IMG/VR virus record: IMGVR_UViG_3300032285_003046 | Coordinates: 1-27,742 of that record | DNA length: 27,742 bases | Source: a virus | Reading direction: 5' to 3' (one strand) | Part shown: positions 15,649-21,987 of the stretch, in pieces | Layout of the letters: each line of letters begins with the position of its first letter | How positions within the stretch are numbered: position 1 is the first letter of the stretch | Program-made: the position numbers and the translations under genes | The notes under the pieces: model-generated | Databases searched by the model: none | The model's input: only the letters and a program-made list of their open reading frames with translations | What the model was told of the DNA's origin: nothing

Positions 15649-16026
15649 ATGACCGTTTGGACACTGAGCACCAGAGAAAAGAAGAACGTGGAGCATATCA
15701 CCATATGGTGTGCTGGCGGGCGTTGTGTTGTGCGCACTGAATGGTATCGTTGGGGGTCATGGACTGTGGAAAGCGACTCTAAGCCAGACATAGATTTGGA
15801 TAACCCTGATGGTTATGAGGTGTGGGGATCCGATTTGGACTGGGAACTTGTGGACATGACAGACGGTGTAGGCGGCGGTTGGGAATGGCCCGAAAGCATG
15901 TCAGCTGAGGAACGTGAGCAGTTTGAGCAAGTTTATGATCAGGAAGGCTGCGATGCAATTGGTGACTTGGGCTGGGGAGATCCCGAAACTGAAGTGCATC
16001 TGCATGGTGCTCTAGAGCTGACCTAA
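15649..16026 (+). CDS. Very acidic, Trp-rich small protein
   Basis: The 125-residue product has about 29 Asp/Glu against 8 Lys/Arg, with many Trp and Gly (WGSDLDWELVDMTDG, GGGWEWPE). The first 45 residues are more neutral (TIWCAGGRCVVRTEW). No named family is recognised. Small, strongly acidic early phage proteins include DNA mimics that block host restriction or DNA-binding proteins (Ocr and Arn are examples of that class). Charge alone cannot show that here. ATG follows AAGGAA. The next ATG overlaps its stop (TAATG), so translation is coupled. Confidence 0.7.
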   Translation: MTVWTLSTREKKNVEHITIWCAGGRCVVRTEWYRWGSWTVESDSKPDIDLDNPDGYEVWGSDLDWELVDMTDGVGGGWEWPESMSAEEREQFEQVYDQEGCDAIGDLGWGDPETEVHLHGALELT

Positions 16027-16313
16027 TGACCAAAGTTTACCGCATCCTACACAAGCCCACTGGCCTCTACTTTTGTCCTAGCCGTGAGGTAAAGGTAAAA
16101 CTGTCAGACGAGATAGTGTCTGGCAGCGATAGGTATATCAAGAGCAATCTGAGCAAGAAAGGCAAAGCCTATATCAAGCGTCCCAGCTTGGCATATGTGG
16201 GCAGCGGCTACTATACTCATCTGATCACAAGTGTACTCGAACTGAAATATGGCCAAGGATCCTGTGTAAAGCCCTTCCTGGAAGATGAATGGGCCATTGT
16301 GGAGGTGGAGTAG
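16026..16313 (+). CDS. Small basic protein, translationally coupled
   Basis: The 95-residue product starts MTKVYRILHKPTGLYFCPS and continues with NLSKKGKAYIKRPS and a hydrophobic centre. The VYRI.HKPTGLY...NLSKKGK.Y..RPS pattern occurs, as I recall, in short uncharacterised genes of T4-like phages. The first half is basic and could contact nucleic acid. Its ATG overlaps the stop of the acidic gene upstream and its TAG overlaps the GTG of the next, so the three are coupled. Function unknown. Confidence 0.65.
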   Translation: MTKVYRILHKPTGLYFCPSREVKVKLSDEIVSGSDRYIKSNLSKKGKAYIKRPSLAYVGSGYYTHLITSVLELKYGQGSCVKPFLEDEWAIVEVE

Positions 16314-16753
16314 TGCTTGAATCCAGTTTTGTGCGGATCTGGAGTAGTAGATTCTTTGAATACAGGGCCTATCGCCAGGCGCCATTTGCCACCATCTTGA
16401 AATTTCAATCACAGTTGGCTGAAGCACATTCGGGGGATTGGACCAGGGTTGTCTTGGAGAGAAGTGACCTGGAAAAACATTGGGGTATAAGCAGAGTTAC
16501 TTGTTTTAAAGATTTGGACAGCCTACTCACATGGATTGAAACCATGCATGCAGGCCCTACTCTACTCCGTCCTCGTAATTTTTTTGGTGTAGAGGCAGGT
16601 GTGCAAGTATGGTTCAGCACAGAAAGTGACCTGCTGCTCTGGAAAATAACAGGCTTACGGTGGGGGCAGATGCGTGTTTTCACACAGGCAGAATTTCAAG
16701 AAACTGTGGCAGAATATTTGGGCGCGCCACCACCAGACTTGCAATTTAAGTAG
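16313..16753 (+). CDS. Unrecognised 146-residue protein
   Basis: The product begins LESSFVRIWSSRFFEYRAYR and is rich in Trp, Phe and Leu without clear membrane segments (LLTWIETMHAGPTLLRP, VQVWFSTESDLLLWKI). I recognise no motif. I chose GTG at 16313, which overlaps the preceding TAG (TAGTG), over an upstream start inside the previous gene. Codon use and length support a real gene. Its stop is 10 bases before the next ATG. Confidence 0.6.
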   Translation: MLESSFVRIWSSRFFEYRAYRQAPFATILKFQSQLAEAHSGDWTRVVLERSDLEKHWGISRVTCFKDLDSLLTWIETMHAGPTLLRPRNFFGVEAGVQVWFSTESDLLLWKITGLRWGQMRVFTQAEFQETVAEYLGAPPPDLQFK

Positions 16754-16763
16754 GAAACAAGAA

Positions 16764-17060
16764 ATGATCAGTTTTATCCTATCAACTTTGGGCGTGCTGA
16801 TGACACTGGGATTGGCCTGGACGGTCAGTCTTGTCAGCGCCTATTTGGCCTGTCATTACAGCACCAGTGCTGAGGATATGATTCGTAGGGTAATCAGGGA
16901 TGTGTATGCAAGCACCCTGGTGGGTATCCTGTTTTATTTGTTTGTTCCCATGGGCAGCACTGTGATGATGCTGCTAGCACTGAGACTGGGATTTATGAGC
17001 ATAGTGGATTGGAACAAGATGGTGAACCAATATGCTAATATCAAGGCAGCTCTTGATTGA
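16764..17060 (+). CDS. Small membrane protein
   Basis: The 98-residue product has an N-terminal hydrophobic segment (residues ~2-30, with FILSTLGVLMTLGLAW), a charged middle (SAEDMIRRVIRDVY), and a second long hydrophobic region (~50-82) that may cross once or twice. It has no cleavage-type signal sequence. An earlier in-frame start at 16674 lies in the preceding gene, so I chose ATG 16764 after AGGAAACAAGAA. It sits between unknown small genes and the helicase. A role at the inner membrane (superinfection exclusion, lysis control or host takeover) is conceivable but not shown. Confidence 0.65.
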   Translation: MISFILSTLGVLMTLGLAWTVSLVSAYLACHYSTSAEDMIRRVIRDVYASTLVGILFYLFVPMGSTVMMLLALRLGFMSIVDWNKMVNQYANIKAALD

Positions 17061-17095
17061 TAGCTATCTCTGACTAATAAGGGAAAGATTTGAAC

Positions 17096-18130
17096 ATGGA
17101 TCCCAGTGATAAAAAGGTATCACGCCCTGATTGGGCGGACAGGTTTGCGCCCAGCAGTGAGGGGCGCATGTTCATGTATCTGTGGCATGAAACCACCAAT
17201 GCGCAAGAGTGTAAGTTTGGTGAGCGTTGGGTCAAGGCTGGCGATGACCCCTGGCACAGCATCTTGGCACGAGTCAAGGAGAGCGTGGGGGTTCGCAAGG
17301 ATCTGATCTATACAGGTGTGGTGCAGATTGATGCAGCCTGGGATGTGAACGACTACGCCCAGAAGGTGGGTCGTGCATACCAGGGCGCACGCATGGATGA
17401 CTATTTGCGTCAGTTTGTGGGCAGTCGCAAGGGCACCACGGGCGAAATCCACAGCATCACCAGCGACGAGCTGATCCTCAAACTCAACCATCATCTGAGC
17501 AGCATTGGGCAACCCTTGCCCTCTGCTGCCCTCAGCACCATGCAATACCAGATGGCTGAGGAAGTGATCTCCAGCTACTCTGGGGGCAACAGAGTAGTGC
17601 TGGCTGAGCTGTGTGCCCGCTTTGGCAAGACACTGTTCAGCGGTGCTGTGGCCCGTGAGATGGAGACCCCTCTGGTGGTGGTGGCCAGCTATGTGAAAAC
17701 AGTTTTTGCCAGCTTTGGCAAGGACCTCACCAGCTTTGCACAATGGCAAAACTACTCCCACGTGGACACACAGGACAAGCTCTACAAGACGCAACTGAGC
17801 GAGGCTTTGTTGCACAAGAAGCCTGCTGTGGCATATCTGAGCATGTGTCCTGGTGCCCAGCGTGAAGCTCGCATCAAATATCTGTTCAGCCGCCGTGTGC
17901 CACGACTGCTGATTGTGGATGAGGCAGATTTTGGTGTGCATAGGAATGGTCAGGCTGAACTGTTGAAGAAGGCAGTCAAGTCCCACGATAAGGTGTTGAT
18001 CATGACAGGCACAAATGCTGACCGCGCCACCAAACTGTGGAATGTGGACACTATTGTCAGCGTCACATACCCAGAGCTGTTGGTGCAGAAAACACTTGCT
18101 CAAAGGGAATTGGGGATACCTCATGCTTAA
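17096..18130 (+). CDS. Helicase N-terminal half (RecA domain 1) with a possible GIY-YIG-like front
   Basis: The 344-residue product carries the first RecA domain of an SF2 DNA helicase: Walker A CARFGKT (Gly177-Lys178-Thr179), Walker B/DEAD box LLIVDEAD (Asp275-Asp278) and motif III MTGTNADR (303-310). Motifs IV-VI are absent; they lie in the next gene. The first ~120 residues (FMYLWHETTNAQECKFGERW, RVKESVG, GTTGEIHS) resemble T5orf172/MUG113 GIY-YIG-type nucleases: KFGERW would replace the usual KIG, and E of GEIH could be the metal ligand. That domain call is tentative. The stop overlaps the next ATG (ATGCTTAA). ATG 17096 has a weak GGGAAAG site. Confidence 0.8.
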   Translation: MDPSDKKVSRPDWADRFAPSSEGRMFMYLWHETTNAQECKFGERWVKAGDDPWHSILARVKESVGVRKDLIYTGVVQIDAAWDVNDYAQKVGRAYQGARMDDYLRQFVGSRKGTTGEIHSITSDELILKLNHHLSSIGQPLPSAALSTMQYQMAEEVISSYSGGNRVVLAELCARFGKTLFSGAVAREMETPLVVVASYVKTVFASFGKDLTSFAQWQNYSHVDTQDKLYKTQLSEALLHKKPAVAYLSMCPGAQREARIKYLFSRRVPRLLIVDEADFGVHRNGQAELLKKAVKSHDKVLIMTGTNADRATKLWNVDTIVSVTYPELLVQKTLAQRELGIPHA

Positions 18131-19406
18131 GAACTTTCAAGTGGATCAGAGGCGTGACTTATTGGTGCCCAGCATCAGCCTATATCAATTGGATCTGAGT
18201 GAGCCTGTGATGCAAAGTGCAGCCGCGGGTGAATTTGATGATGAAGATATGCGGCTGCTGCCCAGCTGGAGCAAGTTTGCGGCACATCCCCAAAAGAGCA
18301 AGGGCTTTTTTGTGCGTATGTTGGAATCAGTTTTCCTGGGCAAACATGGTGTGGATCCTGCCAACGTGGACCTACAAACTCAAAACTGGTTTGGCCGAGA
18401 AAAGAGCAAAGTGGCCATGATGTTTGTGAGTGGTGGCACACGAGTCAAAGACGGCAACTTGGCCACAATTGGTGTGATTGCTCAGAGTGCATTGCCAGCC
18501 TGGCGAATTCTAGTGTTGGGTGGCGGCACCAATGAAATTGATGGACGCAAGGTCAAAAATGCCAATGCTGAGGCTCTTGTTCGCGAACAGGTTCAGGCTG
18601 CAAAGAAACTGAATCAGAGTGTGCTGATCATTTCAGCTCTGATGGCCCAGCGCAGCTTCAGTATTCCCGAAATCACTGAGCTGTATCTGGCCTATGACAG
18701 TGGTGAAGCTGGTGCCACCATTCAGAAGATGAGCCGGGCACTCACACCAGGCGCAGTGGACAAGGTGGGAAAAATCATCAGCCTCAGCTTTGATCCCAAT
18801 CGTGATGACAAGTTTGACTCCATGCTCCTGGAGACCACTTTCAATCTGGCCAAGCGTGCAGAGAGCAAAAGTGCGGCAGAAGCCATGATGGAGGTGTTGG
18901 CCACCATAGACATATTCTCAGGCACTGCTCACGGCTCAGTCAAGGTGGACAAGGACAGCTACCTAACACAGGTGTTGGCTCGCAAGAGCGTTAGTAGGGT
19001 CATAGGCAGCACTGCTGATCTCAGCAAGCTACACAAGGATGTGATCCAAGCTCTGGCACGCGGCACGGTGGACTACATCAGAGCAGACAAGGTGGCTGCT
19101 GCCCCTAAGGGCAAAACAAAACTGCTGCCCAAAAAACCTAGTAAGGAGCCTCCCTCTGATCGAAAGGTGGAGGATATTCGCAAGGCACGTGAGCGAATCA
19201 CTGCCATTGTGGATAATATAGATCTGATACGTGACGGCACAGGCTGTAACCGCCTCATGGATGCCATCAAACAAGTGGACCAAGTACCGGAAGTTCAAGA
19301 GTGTATTGAGCAGGAATTTGGTGTTGCCTGGAGCGTGGTCAAAGATCTTTTTGACAAAGGAGTGATCAAATATCAGTGGCTAGAGTTGATCTACGACAAG
19401 GTGTAA
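18123..19406 (+). CDS. Helicase C-terminal half (RecA domain 2)
   Basis: The 427-residue product completes the split helicase. QSVLIISALMAQRSFSIPEI near 160-185 looks like motifs IV-V, and QKMSRALTPG (201-210) is motif VI with the arginine finger at Arg205. From ~320 on comes a Lys/Pro-rich linker (PKGKTKLLPKKPSKEPPS) and a helical end (VEDIRKARERI, then EQEFGVAWSVVKDLFDKG). It begins 8 bases inside the upstream gene, in the +1 frame relative to it. GGGGA six bases before the ATG supports its own initiation. Together the two halves have the complete motif set. The NPPY gene starts 7 bases after its stop. Confidence 0.8.
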   Translation: MLKNFQVDQRRDLLVPSISLYQLDLSEPVMQSAAAGEFDDEDMRLLPSWSKFAAHPQKSKGFFVRMLESVFLGKHGVDPANVDLQTQNWFGREKSKVAMMFVSGGTRVKDGNLATIGVIAQSALPAWRILVLGGGTNEIDGRKVKNANAEALVREQVQAAKKLNQSVLIISALMAQRSFSIPEITELYLAYDSGEAGATIQKMSRALTPGAVDKVGKIISLSFDPNRDDKFDSMLLETTFNLAKRAESKSAAEAMMEVLATIDIFSGTAHGSVKVDKDSYLTQVLARKSVSRVIGSTADLSKLHKDVIQALARGTVDYIRADKVAAAPKGKTKLLPKKPSKEPPSDRKVEDIRKARERITAIVDNIDLIRDGTGCNRLMDAIKQVDQVPEVQECIEQEFGVAWSVVKDLFDKGVIKYQWLELIYDKV

Positions 19407-19413
19407 AGTTTTT

Positions 19414-19953
19414 ATGCAATTTGATATAATTATAGGTAACCCTCCTTACGGAAAGAACAGTAATCTAGCTGTGGAGTTTTTGAACTTGGCAGCGACTTTG
19501 AGCACCAACATACATTATGTGTTGCCCAGAACCTTTCGTAAGGAAAGTGTGCAAAACAGGTTGGATTCTTGTCTGCATCTGATGTATGATCAAACTGTAG
19601 ATGATGATGTTTTTCCTGGCACCATTGTCACCTGCTATCAAATTTGGCAGGTGAAGGCGAATCCGCGAGAGCCCATAAACGGTAGACGGACTCATGCAGA
19701 TTTCGATTTTGTGGACATAGCCTCAGCCAACGTGTGCATAGGCAGAGTGGGCAACGGCCCTTGTGGTAAAGTGTTCCTGGAAGGATTTGACAATAGGAGT
19801 GTGAACACTCATTATTTCTTGAAAGCCAAGGATGCAACAGTGATCCAAAAGATGCAGTCGTTGAGCACACTGTTTAGGAAAACAGCTCTAAACACCGTAG
19901 GGATGCCCAGTCTCAGCAAGAGCGAGTTGATCAAAATCTATGACCAAAACTAG
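19414..19953 (+). CDS. Adenine methyltransferase part carrying NPPY (motif IV onward)
   Basis: The 179-residue product starts directly at the catalytic region: FDIIIGNPPYG with Asn9-Pro10-Pro11-Tyr12, motif IV of N6-adenine methyltransferases. It continues as such enzymes do (FLNLAATLSTNIHYVLPRTF, then DDDVFPGTIVTCYQIW). The SAM-binding motif I and the FTP..LV element are missing and occur in the next gene. The remainder (GFDNRSVNTHYFLKA, MPSLSKSELIKIYDQN) may be a small target-recognition part. No ribosome site is seen; the ATG is 7 bases after the helicase stop. Its last 14 bases overlap the next gene. By itself it should not bind SAM. Confidence 0.85.
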   Translation: MQFDIIIGNPPYGKNSNLAVEFLNLAATLSTNIHYVLPRTFRKESVQNRLDSCLHLMYDQTVDDDVFPGTIVTCYQIWQVKANPREPINGRRTHADFDFVDIASANVCIGRVGNGPCGKVFLEGFDNRSVNTHYFLKAKDATVIQKMQSLSTLFRKTALNTVGMPSLSKSELIKIYDQN

Positions 19954-20401
19954 CACACTCACAGAAATCGTTCCGCTTACCAAGGAACAAAAGCAAAAGC
20001 AGTTTGGTGAGGTGTTTACGCCTCCTGAACTGGTAAACGAGATTCTGGACCAATTGCCCTTGGCAATCTGGCAAGATCCCAACAAAACCTGGTTGGACAA
20101 CAGTTGCGGTGAGGGTGTGTTTTTGCTGGAAGTAAAACGCAGGCTCATAGATGGACTGCAAGTCTGGGAACCAGACTCACTGAAACGTGAGCAGCACATA
20201 CTCAATAATCAAATCTACGGTGTGGAACTGCAAACAGACAACTGGATCAAGTGCAGAACCAATTTGGGCTTATCACCGCAGGGCAATGACGGCAACATTG
20301 TAAACACTGATGCACTGACCTATAACTACACCTTCGTCAAAGACCACAAGGGCGGTTACAAACTCAGCGACAACACGTTTGAAGAAATGTTTGAGTTCTG
20401 A
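19940..20401 (+). CDS. Adenine methyltransferase part carrying motifs X and I-III
   Basis: The 153-residue product has FGEVFTPPELV (22-32, motif X region), LDNSCGEGVF (52-61, motif I, SAM loop), YGVEL (93-97, motif II) and NTDALTYN (122-129, motif III). These normally stand before NPPY in gamma-class adenine methyltransferases. The gene ends (EEMFEF) where motif IV would follow. It is thus the missing N-terminal part of the previous gene, encoded downstream of it. The frames overlap by 14 bases, so coupled translation in near equal amounts is likely. The next gene, gp13, has its own late box directly after this stop. Confidence 0.85.
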   Translation: MTKTSTLTEIVPLTKEQKQKQFGEVFTPPELVNEILDQLPLAIWQDPNKTWLDNSCGEGVFLLEVKRRLIDGLQVWEPDSLKREQHILNNQIYGVELQTDNWIKCRTNLGLSPQGNDGNIVNTDALTYNYTFVKDHKGGYKLSDNTFEEMFEF

Positions 20402-20402
20402 A

Positions 20403-20410
20403 GGTAAATA
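20403..20410 (+). promoter_or_regulatory. Late promoter GGTAAATA for gp13
   Basis: GGTAAATA starts 2 bases after the methyltransferase stop and 27 bases before the gp13 ATG, with a GAGG ribosome site at 20425. Confidence 0.6.
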
Positions 20411-20436
20411 CCAGCCAACTAGGCGAGGTATTTTAT

Positions 20437-21195
20437 ATGAGCGGAACTCTCACACCCAAACAAGAACTTATTGATGATGTAAGCCGCATGCTGGGCGGCT
20501 CCATGGTGGAAGTGGACTTGGAAGCTCAGGATTTTCAACTTGCACTCAAACTGGCACTGGAACGTTATCGTCAAAGAAGCTCCAATGCAGTGGAAGAAGC
20601 TTACGCATTCTTGGAAGTGCAGGTATCCCAAACAGAATACTATCTGCCTGCTGAAATAGTTGATGTGCGACAAATTTTCCGCCGCGGTTTGGGTGGCACA
20701 ACTGGCGGCACATTTATAGACCCTTTCAGCCTGGCTTACACCAATTTGTACCTGTTGCAAGCTGGGGCAGGTGGGGGCTACACTGCTGGTCTACTCACCT
20801 TTGAACTGTTTTATCAGTATCAAGAGCAAGCTGGACGTATGTTTGGCAGAGACATCAATTACCACTACAACACTGTCACCAAGAAGCTCACACTTGTGCG
20901 TCAAATGATGGGTGTGGAAACTTTGCTGCTGTGGGTTACAAAGGTAAAGCCTGATGACATGATCCTGGAAGATCCATTTGCCCGTCCTTGGATTCGCAGT
21001 TATACACTGGCCTGGAGCAAGCAGATGCTGGGCGAAGCCTACAGCAAGTATAGCCAGGTAATTGGACCTCAAGGCGGTGTCACTCTTAAGGGAGATGCTC
21101 TAAAAACAGAAGCCAAAGAAGAAATGGAGAAGTTGGACAATGAGATTCTCCAATACATTGATAATGGGACCCCTTACGGGGTCATACTAGGATAA
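20437..21195 (+). CDS. 13: Neck protein gp13
   Basis: The 252-residue product matches T4 gp13, which closes the filled head and joins it to the tail with gp14. The clearest parts are YYLPAEIVDVRQIFRRG near 70, FARPWIRSYTLAWSKQMLGE near 190, and PQGGVTLKGDALKTEAKEE near 215, followed by ENLDNEIL-like helices; T4 gp13 has RIWNQPWLKHYVTALFKRQW, then LPGGVTLDGDALYSEA. A little shorter than T4 gp13 (309). The gene is on the plus strand next to gp18, while gp14 is on the minus strand beyond the accessory block. Confidence 0.9.
   Translation: MSGTLTPKQELIDDVSRMLGGSMVEVDLEAQDFQLALKLALERYRQRSSNAVEEAYAFLEVQVSQTEYYLPAEIVDVRQIFRRGLGGTTGGTFIDPFSLAYTNLYLLQAGAGGGYTAGLLTFELFYQYQEQAGRMFGRDINYHYNTVTKKLTLVRQMMGVETLLLWVTKVKPDDMILEDPFARPWIRSYTLAWSKQMLGEAYSKYSQVIGPQGGVTLKGDALKTEAKEEMEKLDNEILQYIDNGTPYGVILG
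21168..21183 (+). repeat. Hairpin at the end of gp13
   Basis: GACCCC and GGGGTC form a 6-bp stem with loop TTAC, inside the last codons of gp13. It is followed by ATACTAGG rather than T, so termination is doubtful. It may reduce read-through into the dNMP kinase promoter. Confidence 0.4.
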
Positions 21196-21200
21196 GGCAG

Positions 21201-21229
21201 TTGACCCTCCTGCCCCTTTTGCTCATACT
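21201..21229 (+). promoter_or_regulatory. sigma70-type promoter for the dNMP kinase
   Basis: -35 TTGACC (21201-21206, 5 of 6), a 17-base spacer and -10 CATACT (21224-21229, 4 of 6). The usual +1 falls on 21236, the A of the kinase ATG, and no ribosome site is present. Confidence 0.55.
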
Positions 21230-21235
21230 TGAACT

Positions 21236-21886
21236 ATGAGCAAAAGAATAATTGGTTTGGTGGGTTTTAAAGGCAGTGGCAAAGACACTGTGGGTGACAT
21301 CCTTCGTGTAAAATATGGTTACGCAACAACCAGTTTTGCCACAGGTCTCAAGGCTGCATTGTGTGCCATGTTTGGTTGGGAACCCCACATGCTGGAAGGA
21401 AAATCACCTGAAAGCAGAGCATGGCGAGAACAGGAAGATCTTTGGTGGAGTGTGAGACTAGGGCAAGTGTTAACACCCCGTAGCATGATGCAGCATTTTG
21501 CCACAGGTATTGTTCGCAATCATCTGCACAATCGCTTCTGGGTATATCGTACTCAATTGGAAATGCAAACTATACCTGGTGATATTGTGATCACTGATGG
21601 CAGATTTGCAGATGAGCTAAACATGATCCGCGAGCAGGGCGGTGTTATCGTTCATGTGCAACGGGGTCAGTTACCTGTGTGGTGGAACAAGGCCAAATGG
21701 GTCAACAAACTTCCTCCATGGCTCAAAACCAGAGTTGTCAAATTTATCCCCAGCTTGAGAGAAGTGCATGAAAGTGAACGAAATTGGATTGGGGAACACG
21801 TGGATTTCCTAATTGTGAACAATGGTTCACTGGCTGAGTTGGAAGCCAAGGTGGATTCACTCGTGCAAAAAATAGCACAAGTCTAA
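21236..21886 (+). CDS. 1: Deoxynucleoside monophosphate kinase (T4 gp1-like)
   Basis: The 216-residue product has the P-loop GFKGSGKDT (10-18) at the start. RSMMQHFATGIVRN near 85 corresponds to LMQALGTDLIVNNF of T4 gp1, then WVYRTQLE, IVITDGRFADELNMIREQGG near 120-135, and IVNNGSLAELEAKV at the end. T4 gp1 phosphorylates dNMPs for phage DNA synthesis in the cytoplasm. The gene sits between late neck and sheath genes but has its own host-type promoter, so it can be expressed apart from them. The ATG lacks a Shine-Dalgarno sequence and coincides with the predicted transcription start. Confidence 0.85.
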   Translation: MSKRIIGLVGFKGSGKDTVGDILRVKYGYATTSFATGLKAALCAMFGWEPHMLEGKSPESRAWREQEDLWWSVRLGQVLTPRSMMQHFATGIVRNHLHNRFWVYRTQLEMQTIPGDIVITDGRFADELNMIREQGGVIVHVQRGQLPVWWNKAKWVNKLPPWLKTRVVKFIPSLREVHESERNWIGEHVDFLIVNNGSLAELEAKVDSLVQKIAQV

Positions 21887-21949
21887 GCATATCAGTAAAC
21901 AAAGCTGTGATTCACTGCACAGAGAAATACAAGTTTTTGAGTCCTCAGG

Positions 21950-21956
21950 CTAAATA
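21950..21956 (+). promoter_or_regulatory. Late promoter CTAAATA for gp18
   Basis: CTAAATA lies 31 bases before the gp18 ATG in a 101-base gap that holds no gene. A GAGG ribosome site follows at about 21977. Confidence 0.7.
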
Positions 21957-21987
21957 TCGCACATAGACATACCTACACGAGGTTAAG

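Noticed and set aside
17120-18124. A 334-residue open frame on the minus strand opposite the helicase
   Set aside because: It mirrors a plus-strand gene with clear helicase motifs, is rich in His, Cys and Leu without any known motif, and has no ribosome site or promoter. It is a shadow of GC-rich codons.
18111-18131. Programmed +1 frameshift joining the helicase halves
   Set aside because: The site GCT TAA lacks a good slippery codon pair and the second frame has its own ATG with GGGGA at the right distance. Separate initiation explains it better, though a frameshift is not excluded.
19425-19430. TATAAT inside the start of the NPPY gene
   Set aside because: The sequence 17-18 bases upstream is not a -35 box and the position would make RNA without the NPPY codons. 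Probably chance.
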